Part shown: positions 34,912 through 46,869 of the stretch, one piece after another
How positions within the stretch are numbered: position 1 is the stretch's first letter
How the letters are laid out: every line of letters starts with the position of its first letter
NCBI GenBank assembly: GCA_019279435.1
Contig: JAAALK010000086.1
Coordinates: 22,799,913-22,863,912, forward strand
Direction of reading: 5' to 3'
Length of the DNA: 64,000 nucleotides
Source: Zizania palustris
Taxonomy: Eukaryota > Streptophyta > Magnoliopsida > Poales > Poaceae
The notes under the pieces: model-generated
The model's database searches: none
What the model saw: only the letters and a program-made list of their open reading frames with translations
Told to the model about the DNA's origin: nothing
Made by a program: the position numbers and the translations under genes

Positions 34912-35405
34912 TGTTGGCGCAAAGGATTACGCTAACAGGTTCTCGAAGATTAAGAACTAACAAACAAAGAGTTTGTAATGCGGACTATTTCGAGCCTTCG
35001 AATAGGATAATAGCTCAAAATAGTTTGAAGTTGTGTATTGAATAGCTGAGTATTCGATCCCTATTACAGGGTGAGAAAGGGGGTATTTATAGGTAAAAAC
35101 TCTAAGGAAAAGACCTATTTATTCCTCAATTACAACCGGTATAATGAAAACTATTCGGTACCCCGAGTAGAGTTAAAATAGTAAAATCTATCCAAAGAAG
35201 ATAGATAAAGCAGACGTCCTATCAGTCTTTCTGGTTTCCACTGTAACTTCGGAGACTTCGGAGGATACCTTCGAACCATGAAGTCGAAGTATCCTTCGGC
35301 TTGAAACCTTCATCATTTTAGAGACACACACATGCTTCGATGCTGATGAATTATCTTTGGCTGCTGATCTCTAAAGCCCTGAGGATGAAGTATTCTCCCT
35401 CAACA
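34912..35405 (-). mobile_element. Solo LTR, 494 bases
   Basis: Plus strand starts TGTTGGCGCAAAGG and ends CCCTCAACA, so both termini carry TGTTG/CAACA. Flanking 5-mers GGCTA (34907-34911) and GACTA (35406-35410) differ by one base, as in an old target duplication. CTTCGGAGACTTCGGAGG-type repeats and, on the minus strand, ATAAATACCCCC (TATA-like) indicate minus orientation. No internal region adjoins, so the element was reduced by LTR-LTR recombination. Confidence 0.8.
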
Positions 35406-36410
35406 GACTATATTTTAACCCAATTAAAACACACACATATACATATATATAAATATATACAAGTGTACCCCATGTTCCATGCTGGTCCGCTCTTGGATGG
35501 TGGTGTGCTCATTGGCCCTTTGGTTCAGATGGCTCTGTTTGTTTTTTTCAAGAAGTGTAGTCCTAGGCTCCTAGCACAGTTGATGTCGAGTTCTTGACTG
35601 TTGAACAGTTTAACGTCCCGGAATTCCATCAGGTAGGAGTTGATATGTGCGTAATTCAATAGGGCTTCGTTGGGCTCTTGTACGTGTTCCACATGGAAAG
35701 AACAGATTGAATTCCATCCATCCTCCGTTTCTTAAAGCTTTTGTGTCAAAAAAGAGTAATCACACTTGCACCTGGGTTTGTTTCTATCTGTCGGCCATGT
35801 GGGAGTGGTCGAGTACGTGGAGTCCTTCTCAAGCGACTCGGCGGCATAAGGCTACCTTACCAACACAATCACTCAACCAAGGGTCTCACAAGCTTGAGAA
35901 AACAAGATGAGTGAAAGTGCCCACTGCCAACGAACTGCAAACGATGCTGTCTCCATGCAGCCTCCTTAACGCGGTAATGAATGCATAACGTAAGAGGTCT
36001 CTGCTATACGTCCCGTTAACCGGCGTCACTTGATCTGCTCGCGATGGATGCTCTCCGGTGCACTTTGCGATGATGGGGACGTACGACGTTAGAAAGGAGC
36101 GCGTAAACAATGGTGCACGGACATTCAGACGGCTCAGGATTGACGACGAGCTGTCTCTAGCAAAGGCGAGTGAGAGATCGGAATATCAGATCATTGCCGG
36201 CTCGGAAAGCTGGCGTGCTGGGCACTAGCTCGGTCCTGAAATGAACGGCCTTTTCATTCTGAAATGAAATGGCGCATCTGGATAAAATCGTCTGTGCTGA
36301 TGTGATGATTCCGCTGCGGCGCATCCTGCATGAGATGAAAGGGGAATGGATTTCGCGTCTGAAGCTCTGAATCAAACTTCCAAGGAACTGGCCTGGCCCC
36401 GAACCATTTT
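35406..36410. other. Intergenic sequence, no gene seen
   Basis: Non-coding or unrecognised. Short open frames (35886-36110 minus, 36157-36426 minus) show no domain. Confidence 0.4.
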
Positions 36411-36748
36411 TTTTTAAATAATACATATTTTAAAACAAATTTCAAATCTGGTGTATGTTTTTGAAAAATTACAAAACTAACGTTTGTCAGTAATTCATGT
36501 TACGAAAATTAGGCTCGTATGACCTACCGTAGCGGAATCAATAAGATTGAAGAGACGTTATAAAAAGATCACGAGCAAGATATAATACTGAGGCACAATA
36601 TTTTGGTAACAAAGTCTTACGATTCCGAGGCATGACTACGGGCGATCCTTCCTATAAACGGTGTATATACCGATATCCAAACATACCGCGGCAACGCCGT
36701 ACGCCTAAACCGACCACTTATCTTGTCTCTCCTTGATCACATAGGGGT

Positions 36749-36803
<55 letters not shown>

Positions 36804-37155
36804 CTTAGGTATAGTATTAAACTAGTACTCTACTTATTTCCTAATTACAACTCAAAGTCCAATTATAATCAGATCAAACACATATATTCGATACATATAT
36901 CTAACAATTCAAGTACCGATCTAAACCCAATGGACCTAGATCAACGCTGGAGCCGGCTCTGTCGGCAGATGAAACGTTGATCTATGGGCATACTAGCTCT
37001 AGATCGGTGTCTCGAACACCGACAAATCATCCTGTCTAGGTCATTCAGTCTCAGTACTTAAAATGTCGACAAAGGTCAAATTTATAATTTTTCAAAAGCG
37101 CCGTACCAATTTTGAAATTTATTTAAAATATATATTATTTCAAAAAAATTCTGCT
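36405..37155. mobile_element. AT-rich inverted-repeat element A
   Basis: The left end (TTAAATAATACATATTTTAA, then AAATTTCAAATCTGGT and TTTTTGAAAAATTACAAA) matches the reverse complement of the right end (GAAATAATATATATTTTAAA, AAATTTCAAAATTGGT, TTTTGAAAAATTATAAA). It contains a (TA)n run. The interior has repeated GATCTAG / CTAGATC words. No transposase seen; superfamily unclear (Mutator-like is possible). Confidence 0.6.
36753..36800. repeat. (TA)n microsatellite
   Basis: About 24 perfect TA units inside element A. Confidence 0.95.
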
Positions 37156-37371
37156 CCGAACCGGCGTACCGCTACATATGTGATTGAAAAGTGGCTCGTA
37201 TGATAAGGCCCAATAGGATCACGCCATTTACGTTCTTCGCGTCACGTAGGTAGAGTAACACTCAGGCCCAACAAGCTGAGGATAATCTCATCGAATCAGG
37301 CCCACTAATAACAGTTTATTTCAAACGGGCCTATGTGATCCACATGTAGTATATTGCCCAAAATATGGCGA

Positions 37372-37750
37372 GATCTTTTTTAAAACAATAATTTTGTTAG
37401 TCAAAATTTTAAATGTGGTACGTGTATTTCATATTTTTCAAAAATTGCCCTAAGTTGATCTATGGTTTGCCGATCTATGTCTATTCGCCTAGTTGTAGTT
37501 TTTATCCACATATTTTAAATGTGGTCTCATCTAGATCGATTTGACCTAGATCGGTAAATGGTATGCTAGTCTAGATCAGATCGGCCTAAATCGGCTTATC
37601 AAGTACCGATAGAAGCCCAATGTCGGTCGATCTAGAGCTGATCCGTAGGCCAATTACTAACAAAACACTATTTTTGTAAATTCTAAAATGTGTATACCAA
37701 ATTTGAAATTTTGAATAAAAAAGTATTATTATTTTTTTTAAAAAAAAATC
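37372..37750. mobile_element. AT-rich inverted-repeat element B, related to A
   Basis: Its left end (AGTCAAAATTTTAAATGTGG, TTTTTCAAAAATTG) pairs with the reverse complement of its right end (TCAAAATTTCAAATTTGGTA, AATTTACAAAAAT). These arms are also homologous to those of element A, and both interiors share GTTGATCTATGG and CTAGATCGGT-like words, so A and B are two members of one family lying side by side. Confidence 0.55.
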
Positions 37751-38356
37751 AAACCTGGAAACAAATGGAAGTACACATGATAAATTGGAAACCATCGAAA
37801 ACTCTCGTTAAATAAGCGATGATTGTAGTGATTATAGATAAGATGGAAATAAAATTGAGGGATGTTTCATATGAACAAACACTACTCTACAAATGCTTAT
37901 ATTTTTTATATAAATTTTAGATATTATAAATGTTTACAATTTGAATCACACATGTCCTCTTGTCTTGAATTACTATGTTTTTATATGGTTAACCATGAGA
38001 TGGTAGGTACTTCCCGAGACCACGAACGATAGTTCTAACTTCGATTAAACAAACCACAAAATGGATCTCTCTAGTACTCGTGTCAATACTCTACTTCTAC
38101 TTGGCCACTGCATTCGTCTGCGCTTATTATTTTTCTTTGAATTTCTATGGTTAACAGTATGATGTGCTTCATGCATGCTAGCTCATACTTAGATCAGATC
38201 GAGGAGCTAACCACTCTTTAGTATACATAGTTACAGATCAACGGTCGGTCAACTTTGCAAAAGGATCTACTGATCGATCGATGTGTGCAGTGCAGGCGAT
38301 CGAGCAGCCCGAAAACCTGTTTTATTTAATATTTATAGTTGTAGGTTTCTGTTGCT
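37751..38356. other. Single-copy sequence next to the right arm
   Basis: No gene seen. There is no repeat end, target duplication or transposon terminus at the boundary to the right arm (38356/38357). Confidence 0.6.
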
Positions 38357-39246
38357 GTTTCTTAAAAGGACACATTAATTGTGCAACTGAATGAAATATT
38401 CTCTCAGTTGAGAGTTTTATTTTACTATTTCTTAGGCTAACCAGTGTAATTAAATGATTTGCAATTGAATTAAATACTCTCTCTCCGATAAAACGATTTG
38501 GCTCACAGTGGACGTTTCATTTTGTTTCATCCGTCTTGAAAATGGGTTATCACCGTGTTATAGAGATGACACTGTTTCTTTCTCTTCTCTAATTAATTTA
38601 ATGACATGTCAGCAAAAAATCTAATGTATCATGATAATTAATACCATGAAACCGTGGAACAACCATGAAACCTAGCGTGAATAGCCTTACAAACTCTAAT
38701 GTGCGCCGTGTTACTGCTTGCATTCGAAGATGCATAAATTAATACGCTCGCTTATGCTAATTACAGTACGTAATTCTCATGTTACTCTCACTGTAGTAAC
38801 ACTCTCTTCTAAACAACTTGTTGGTGTCAGCTTATAGCTTTATAAATCTATCTAGAAAATAAAATTTATGATCTAAATATTGTAACTTGTTATGAAAAAA
38901 AGCTCATGTTTTAAAGTTTGTTGAGGTTATTTTCATCATACTATACATATTTTAGGGCTCTTTTGAAACACGGAAATTCTACTGGATTTTTGTGATTTTC
39001 GTGGGTTTCTTGTTTGTTATGAATCGAATTATTTTAAGCTTGAACGATTTTATAACAAAGAACCGTAACATATACCATGTCAAATAATTAAACTATCAAA
39101 ACTTATTTCATAATGAATCTAGTAATGCTAATTTCATATCAAAACTATTGTTATTTTTAATAAAGACCAAAAATATTCTAGTTTTTTTAATAAGAAATTA
39201 TGTGTACAAAATAATTTTCAATTTGATCCATTCCGGTAACTAAATT

Positions 39247-40671
39247 TTACAGTCTGCTCCAACTCCGGCGCTGCTCGGCCACTCGCCGACCCATGCCGTT
39301 GATCATGACGTCCACCGCATCCATCATGCCGTCGCCGAGCCCCTCCTTGCCTGCAGCGGAGTAGATCAGCTTCGGTATCATCTCCACCAAGCGCTTCCTC
39401 ATCTGCTGCACCTGTGCCTCCGGGATGGCGGCTAGCACGCCGCGAATGGTGACATTGCCGGCGCGCAGCTCGTCGCGGTCGATGAACACGGACCACTCTC
39501 CCTCGTGATCGTTGCCCACCTGCACGTACCACGCGTACTGCAGATACGCGCTCCGCCGCCAGAAAAGCACCGGCACGGCGCCGGCGACCATGCAGTCGAA
39601 CAGCGACCGACGCGTGAAGCTGTCCCCGCGCGGCTGCAGGCAGAAGCGAGCGCCCAGGAACAGCTGCATGACAAGCTCGTTTTGCTTGATGCACCTGCCC
39701 TCGCCGCAATCCAGCGCGCCGCACGCGTCTCCGGCCGCCTGGCACTCCCCGAGCAGCAGCGCGCGGAAGTCCCCCTTGATGGCTGACCGCGGGGCGCCGG
39801 CGAAGGCGAAGAGTTTGGGGCGCGGGCGGGACGCGGCGTACTGCTGCCACACCCGAACGTCGTCGGCGGTGCGCGGGTGGAAGCCTGTCGGGTAGGGGAT
39901 GCCGACGTCCATGGCATCCCAGGGGTCACGCTCGATGACGAGGCGCGTGATGTTGGCCAACCCGGGCATGATGAGGAAGCTTCCGCCCCAGCCGCCGTCC
40001 GGCGAGCGGCGGAAGTCCCATGTGATGCGGCCGAGAGCGATGAAGTGATCCCAGCCATGGGACCGCTTGTAGTACGGCTGCGCGTGGAGCCACGACAGCA
40101 GCGCAACGCAGTCCTTGTCGCGGTCAGCGTCGGTGGCATTGGTCGCCCACAGGTGGCGGCCGACGGCCAGCCCCGCGTAGAACGGCACGAAGAACGCCGT
40201 GGCGCGCGCCGGGTCGGTGGTGCGGCACCTGTGCGAGAGCAGCCGGCGGTGGACGATGTGCTCGAGCGCGAATTGGTCGGAGGAGTACCACGACCCAACC
40301 AGCTCGGCCGGCAGGATCCCCGAGAGGTTGGTCCCCTTGGCCGGGAACCCGAGCCCGTCGTTGGCGAGGTATGGGCACAGCGAGTACATCGGCGCGAGCG
40401 CGTCGCACTGGGAGAGCAGATCCTCGTTGAAGACGGGCGGGAGGTCGTAGACGTACACTTGCCCACCCCCGCAGCCGGAGTCGTCGGCGTCGCGGCGCGG
40501 CAGCACCGGCACGTGGGAGACGGCGGCAGCCGGAGCGCCAGGGGAGGGCGCCCCGCGAAACACACGGAAGACGAGCAGCTGGAGGGCGAAGAACGCAACG
40601 ACAAGGATCACGACGAGGCGCGGCCGGCGGCCGGCTGGATTCGCCTGGTCAGGACGATACATCCCGGCCAT
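39247..40671 (-). CDS. GT47 exostosin-family glycosyltransferase (MUR3-like), right copy
   Basis: 474 residues, identical to the left copy in protein sequence. Overlapping frames on both strands (for instance the 295-residue antisense frame 39877-40764 and the 390-residue frame 39432-40604) are also identical to their left-arm equivalents, so no nucleotide difference is evident over most of the CDS. Domains and role as for the left copy: basic tail, one membrane segment, proline-rich stem, exostosin domain. The 3' flank and the 5' leader, in contrast, show substitutions and indels against the left arm. Intact; presumably functional if both copies are real. Confidence 0.93.
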   Translation of the reverse strand: MAGMYRPDQANPAGRRPRLVVILVVAFFALQLLVFRVFRGAPSPGAPAAAVSHVPVLPRRDADDSGCGGGQVYVYDLPPVFNEDLLSQCDALAPMYSLCPYLANDGLGFPAKGTNLSGILPAELVGSWYSSDQFALEHIVHRRLLSHRCRTTDPARATAFFVPFYAGLAVGRHLWATNATDADRDKDCVALLSWLHAQPYYKRSHGWDHFIALGRITWDFRRSPDGGWGGSFLIMPGLANITRLVIERDPWDAMDVGIPYPTGFHPRTADDVRVWQQYAASRPRPKLFAFAGAPRSAIKGDFRALLLGECQAAGDACGALDCGEGRCIKQNELVMQLFLGARFCLQPRGDSFTRRSLFDCMVAGAVPVLFWRRSAYLQYAWYVQVGNDHEGEWSVFIDRDELRAGNVTIRGVLAAIPEAQVQQMRKRLVEMIPKLIYSAAGKEGLGDGMMDAVDVMINGMGRRVAEQRRSWSRL

Positions 40672-41115
40672 GGAAAGGAAGGGCTCAACCGCTCAAGCTC
40701 AGTTCGGGATCGCGGGGTGGCCTCGGGCCGATTTGAGGCAACCTGGCACTGGCACTGGCACTAGCAGCAGCCGACGGCCGACGGGACCACGGGGAGGAGA
40801 ACGTGGGGCGCAGCAAGGGGAGTGGAACTGGAACAGCGAGTTGGACGGCGGAGATGGTGGTAGGGGAGGAGGAGGAGGAGGAGATTTTTGCCGTAAAAAA
40901 GTGCAAATATGGGAAACAATTGCTCGTCTGTTTCAGTCGCCGGGTGCAGGGGGGAAACATCAAGAATGTGTGAGGATTTGCGCCGGAGGAGATGGCTTCA
41001 TGGAGGCTCCAGCAGATCCAGCATACAGGCTACAATACGGCGATTCATAATCAAATAATCTTCACATATCCAAGGCCTCACACAAAACTTAAAAGGATCC
41101 AAGGCCTGACTAAAA

Positions 41116-41458
41116 GGGTGTTTTGGTTCATACGCTAAAATTAAAATTTAGTACGTGTTATATCGGAGTTTTTGTACATCAAATTGAAAAACTAAAAATA
41201 AATCAATTATAAAAACAATTGTAGAATCAGAAGATAATTTATGAGATAAATTTATTAAGTCTAATTAATCCATGATTAGCAAATATTTACTGTAGCATCA
41301 CATTATCAAATCATGACGTAATTAGGCATATTAAATTCGTCTCACAAATAATCCACCAATTATGAATGAGTTTTATAAACAATCTAAATTTAATACTCTA
41401 AAATAACATCTAAACATTCGATTTGACAAGAACTAAAAATTAGTCCCTAAAACCAAAT
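41116..41458. mobile_element. MITE with GGTGTTTGG ends, right copy
   Basis: Copy of the left-arm element at 16825-17172. Begins GGGTGTTTTGGTTCATACGC. The other end stops at AAAACCAAA, having lost about 14 terminal bases present in the left arm. Confidence 0.75.
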
Positions 41459-42293
41459 ATGTGGTGATGCCTAATTGGTTGTACTCATGTATGGACCCAG
41501 CGATGGAGAGAGATATATTTTTGTCATTTAGATTTATTTTAATTGATTCGGGTGATTTTATGTTTCAGTTTTTGAAGTGCCATCGTAAACAAATGATATG
41601 TTTTTAGTGTTAAAATAGCATTTTTTTTTCATTTTGTTCCATAAACATGCGGTAGGTCGTAACTTCGCGTGTCGACCGACAGACAGAGTTGGGTTAATTT
41701 GATTTAGCATTTTTAATTAGATTTTACTTAGAAAACTAAAAGATAACTAAACGAGTACGGGATAAAATTAGTTTTTTATCAGCGACGGTTTTTTTGTTAG
41801 TAAAAGTGGGAGTTGTATATCTATAGACTCTACTCCTCCATGGTTCCTTTAACCGAGGTATGGAAATGAAATTATATTTTTCTGTTTTTATGGAATCGCA
41901 CAACCGAGAGACCAACCGTAATATGAATAGCTAGCTAGCTGCTCCAGTCAAATAACTTTGTAATTTTTCTATCAATGATGGCTTGCACTAGCTTTTTTCG
42001 CAACTTGTGATGTTTTTTTAATAATCTGTAACTTAACACAAATAAATTAATATGACGTTTAGGTCGGCTCGGAATCTTATCACTTTGCTGCGAGGACAAG
42101 TTAATAGATGCCTCATATATGCCTAGCTTGGTACTATCTGGACTCTGGACTCCGACTGGGGAGTGGGGAGTGGGGACTGGTTTGAGCTGAGCAACCGTCG
42201 GAGAGTAAGATGCAAGCGAACGACGAGATGGCGAGACGCTTGAAACTTGCAGAGTTTTCATGGCCGCTCAAGACCTTTACCAAGAACTCTAGC
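41459..42293. other. Intergenic sequence, no gene seen
   Basis: Mirror of 16006-16824 with a few indels, for example an extra stretch near 41700-41730 (AGCATTTTTAATTAGATTTT). Confidence 0.45.
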
Positions 42294-42610
42294 ATGAGAT
42301 GCAGCCACACCTTCAGTTCGGCCAGCGACCTCAACTATCCGGCCATCTCCGTTGTCTTCGCCGACCAGCCATCTAAGCCGCTGACGGTGCGCCGCACAGT
42401 GACGAACGTTGGTCCTCCGTCTTCGACATACCATATCAAGGTCACACACTCACACAGTTCAAAGGCGTTCGTCCTGCACTTTGTAAGCTTAAACCAAAAG
42501 CTTAGCTAAAAGGATACATTGAGAACCAAGGTCGCCCAGAAGACGCCAGAGTTCGGAGCCCTGTCCTGGAGCGACGGCGTCCTCACATGGCTGCCACCAA
42601 TCCACAGTGA
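42294..42610 (+). pseudogene. Subtilisin-like protease C-terminal fragment, right copy
   Basis: Same length (317 bases) and same lesions as the left fragment at 15689-16005: DLNYPAISVVFADQPS and TVTNVGPPSSTYHIK in one frame, stop after NQKLS, then KTPEFGALSWSDGVLTWLPP in another. One residue differs (HSSK against HSPK). Confidence 0.85.
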
Positions 42611-42700
42611 TCTTTTTGGTTGTTGGTGCATCAAACAAATCACGGGGCAGAAACACATGCGTACTGACCTCTGGGATAGCAAGTCTGATATCAGTTGGTA

Positions 42701-42716
42701 GCAGCACCATGGAGTT
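42701..42716. repeat. Target-site duplication of the LINE, proximal copy
   Basis: GCAGCACCATGGAGTT; the second copy is 49139-49154. The unoccupied site is in the left arm at 15580-15595. Confidence 0.95.
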
Positions 42717-43027
42717 TTTTTTTTTGAAATAGACACATCCAACCAGGAGATATGTCCTGCTTTATTAGAAAGCAGCGGAACCACACAATAACTGTTTAAC
42801 ATCCAAAACACAGCACTCAACCCCCAACCTTACATACTCCAAACAAGATTTAGCAAATAGACAATCAAAAAAGGCTCCCAGGAACTCCACCAACAGTACA
42901 GCCACAAGCACATCGCAAACCACAGCCAGAACCAGACCTGAAGACAGCTCCCAAAAGCACTCAAAACAGCCAGGTTCACCGAACATATTACCCAACCGAC
43001 CCTATTATCAGACATCCACATCCGACC

Positions 43028-46000
43028 TCAGTCGTTTCTTGCAATTCCCACTCGGGCCAGCTTATCGATTTCCGCACGCAGCAATCCGCAGCAGCTTTCG
43101 GCCTCCTCCCTGTATCGCACTCGCGCTAACTTCATCCACTGCATCGCAAAATTAGCCATTTTAAACAGCACGCTAATAGCATTAGAGGGTAATTTGTCAT
43201 TGAAAACATAATCGTTACGAACGAGCCAAATGGTCCAAACCCCCGCCGCGACAACACCCAAATATGCAATTTTTTCTTTTCACACAACTGCACACTGAGG
43301 GCATCAAAGATCTGTTGAACACTTGTCAGGTTACTATGCCAGTTTAAGGCATCCCGCACAAAACACCACACCAATTGAGATAGGGGGCATCCAAACATCA
43401 AATGATTAACCGTTTCAAGAACCCCACAAATCTTGCATCTCGGATCACCCGACCATTTTTTCTTTTCTAACTGGGCCCCAACCTGAATCTTACCTCGTAA
43501 AACCAACCAAAGGAACACTTGAACTTTTAGAGGGGCGGCTATTTTCCACACTCTCATAAACCTATCATCCCTAACCCCTCCAAAATTCAACCACGATAAA
43601 ATGATTTGGACGTATAACCTTGACCATCCAGACTTCACACCATTCTATCATTGTCTCCCCCCAGATCCACCTCAGAGCAAACATCCATAAGTTCATACCA
43701 CTTAAGAAGTTCATCTGCGGAGAAGGACCTTCTGAAATGGAACACCCAATCGTTCTCAACCACTTTGTTCACCAACACCCCACGAGAGACACAAATTTTA
43801 AACAACTCATAAAAACGAATGCTCAAGTTCACATCCCCCAACCAAGTATCTTCCCAAAACCTTGTCCTACACCCGTTACCAACAGTAAACTTGCAATTAG
43901 ACAGAACCCAACTTTTAATTTTTTGAATATTGTTCCAGAAACATGACCCCCTCAGGTTACACTCGCTAAAAGAACCCCCCTCAAGGTTATATTTCTTCCT
44001 AATCAGATCATAACAGACCCCCTTGCCATCATTAACAATATTGAAAATCCATTTCCCCAGCAAAGCAACATTCATACATCTAGTCTCTACAAACCCTAAC
44101 CCCCCATCTTCCTTAGGCCTACACATAGTTTTCCAATTAACCATATGATACTTTTCTTACCCTGAAGACCCTCCCAAAAAAATCTACTCCTAATCTTGTC
44201 AATCTGCGCATGGATAGCCTCAGGCAACAAAAACATACTCATATGATACATCGGGATACTATTCAAACAAGAGTTAATGAGTACCATTCTGCCTCCATAT
44301 GAAAGGTGACCACATTTCCAGCTAGCCAACTTCTTACCCACTTTTTGAACCACTCCCCCAAAATCAGCAACCGACGGTTTGGAATGACTAATGGGAAGAC
44401 CAAGGTAAGTGATAGGGAAAGAACCCAAGTTGCAATTGAATAAGTTGGCAACCCTAAGAGCCTCCCCCTCAGAGGCACCCAAGACAAACACTTCGCTTTT
44501 ATGATAATTCACTTTCATGCCCGACAAAGCTTCAAAGCAGTAAAGTATAAATTTAACCGTGATAAAATTGTTGTCATCCAAATCAAAAAGCAGTACAGTA
44601 TCATCAACATACTAGAGGTGAGTCACACCCCCTGAAAGAGATGAGGCACCAAACCAGTCAACAGCCCATTATTTTTTGCTTTGTTAAGCAACTCAGATAA
44701 AGCGTCTACTACCAAATTGAAAAGTGCAGGGGACAGCGGATCACCCTGTCTAACCCCCCTGTAGGTCCTAAAAAACCCCCCTAGACCCCCGTTAATGTTA
44801 ACAGCACACCTCCCCCCGGTAACCACTGTCTGAACCCACCTAATCCACTTTTCATGGAAACCTTTCCTCCGTAAAACCTCAAATAAGAAACTCCAACAGA
44901 CCCTATCGTAAGCTTTTTCAAAATCCAACTTCAAGATAACCCCCTTTGTTTTTTAATTTTTACTTCATGAAGGATCTCATGCAAACTAATAGCCCCCTCA
45001 ATGATGTTTCTCCCGGGGTAAAAGAAGATTGGCTAGAATCAACATACCTATGCACCACATTATTAAGACGGATAGCCAACACTCTAGTAATGACCTTATA
45101 GCACACATTTAACAAACAAATAGGTCTAAATTGAGTAATGGAACATGCATCTTGAATCTTAGGCAACAACACAATCTCCCCATAGTTAATTCTCCCAATA
45201 TCTAACTCCCCCTTATACAATTCATCAAGCATCTCTTTGAATTGAGCACGGAACACATGCCAGAAAGATTTAAAAAAATTGACTGAAAACCCATCTGGGC
45301 CAGGAGCAGTATTTACCTTCATCCCCTTAAAAGCTTTGTCAAGCTCCTCAAAGGACAAGGGGCTGACCAGGAAAAGATTATCCACCTCACTAACCCTCTT
45401 ATCCCTCCCCCAGAAGTGACAATTCAAATGGCAAGATAACCTCTCCTCACTTCCAAACAATTTTTTATAAAACTCATATATATGATTTTAAGCTCCTCGG
45501 GATCATTAATAACTCCCCCATCACTTTCAAGAAAAACAATACTCGCTTTTTTCTTTCTGGCCGTCGCCATTCTATGAAAGAAACTAGTGTTGGCATCCCC
45601 CTCTAGCAGCCACCGCTGGCCGCTTCTTTGCCCCCAATACTCGGCTTCCTGCTGATACAACTCTCCTAACCCCCTTTCAAGATTATATCTTTCCCCCACC
45701 CCTCTTCATCTAACCCATCAGTATCAGCCCTGCCATCAAGAGCCCTGATGGATTGAAGGATATTCTCTTTTTGAACTATAAGATTTTTCCTCCAGTTGCC
45801 ACCCCAACCCCTCAACTTCTTCCTAATACTATTACCCTGTTTTTTCCAAAAGTCTAAAATTCTTTCATGGCCTCTCTTAGGCCAGATGGACATTAACCAC
45901 CCTTGAAAACCCTCTACAGCTAGCCAAGAGTTCTCAAATTTAAATTTGGGCCTTGCATCACAGATCTTCCTGTCCAAATCCACGATGAGAGGACAGTGAT

Positions 46001-46670
46001 CAGACCCCACAAAAGGTAAAATAACAGTAACAGCCAAAGGGAACAAGTTCACCCAAGAATTGGACACAAGAGCTCTATCAAGAACCTCTCTAGTAGGACT
46101 AGCCTGCTTGTTAGACCAGGTAAATTTCCCCCCAATTTTATTGAGCTCCACCAACTCATTGTCATCAATAAACTTATTAAAAGCATTTACCCATCTCCAA
46201 TGCACCACCCCCTTGGACTTCTCATGGGAAGCCCTAATCAAATTAAAGTCTCCCCCTAACAACACAGCATTAGTATGATTTGAAAGCTTCATCTCCAACT
46301 CATGAAGAAAGCTCTCCTTCAAGTCATTCAGGACAGGACCATAGATATTAACTAACTCCCACACATGACCCCCAAGCTTCATCTTCATTACAATAGCAAT
46401 AAAAAACACACCCTGATCAACATTCATAATATCTACTAAATCCAAATTGACTCCCATCAGAAGACCACCAGAGTGTCCCACAGAAGGTTTGGTAAGCCAG
46501 AAAAAGTTCCTATTATAACAAAAGCTATTAAGCTCCCTATCAGAAAAAGACTCTCTCAAGGTTTCTTGGATACAAACAAAATCACATTTGTACTTAAACA
46601 TAAGATCAAAAAATTGTTTCCGTCTACCACCATTCCCCAGGCCTCTAGCATTCCAAATCAGAATTTTCAT
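43028..46670 (-). pseudogene. LINE ORF2: endonuclease and reverse transcriptase, interrupted
   Basis: Starts MKILIWNARGLGNGGRRKQF, the usual apurinic-type endonuclease start; VCIQET, GGDFNLI and GSDHCPLIVDL are further endonuclease motifs. The reverse transcriptase follows (NTAPGPDGFSVNFFK, LDFEKAYDRVCWSF, GVRQGDPLSPALFNL, YVDDTVLLFDLDD) and then the C-terminal region with WKIAAPLKVQVFLWLVLRGK and C-x2-C-x8-H type residues typical of zf-RVT. The frame is broken near 45680, 45440, 44945, 44600 (TAG directly before YVDD), 44110, 43636 and 43260. Confidence 0.92.
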
Positions 46671-46869
46671 GATTAACAGTTGAAGATTCAGCCAACAAAT
46701 CTATTTGCCCGTTTTCATTAACCCCCTTAGCTCCCACTTCCAATTCATCCCCCACACTATCCCTTACCTGTTCATGAGATCTATCAGTCTTTTTTGTTGG
46801 ATAAGGCACAATTTGGCCTGAGCCAACTCTTTGGCTTTTAACAAAGAAATGTGAGCGTCTATGTCCATT

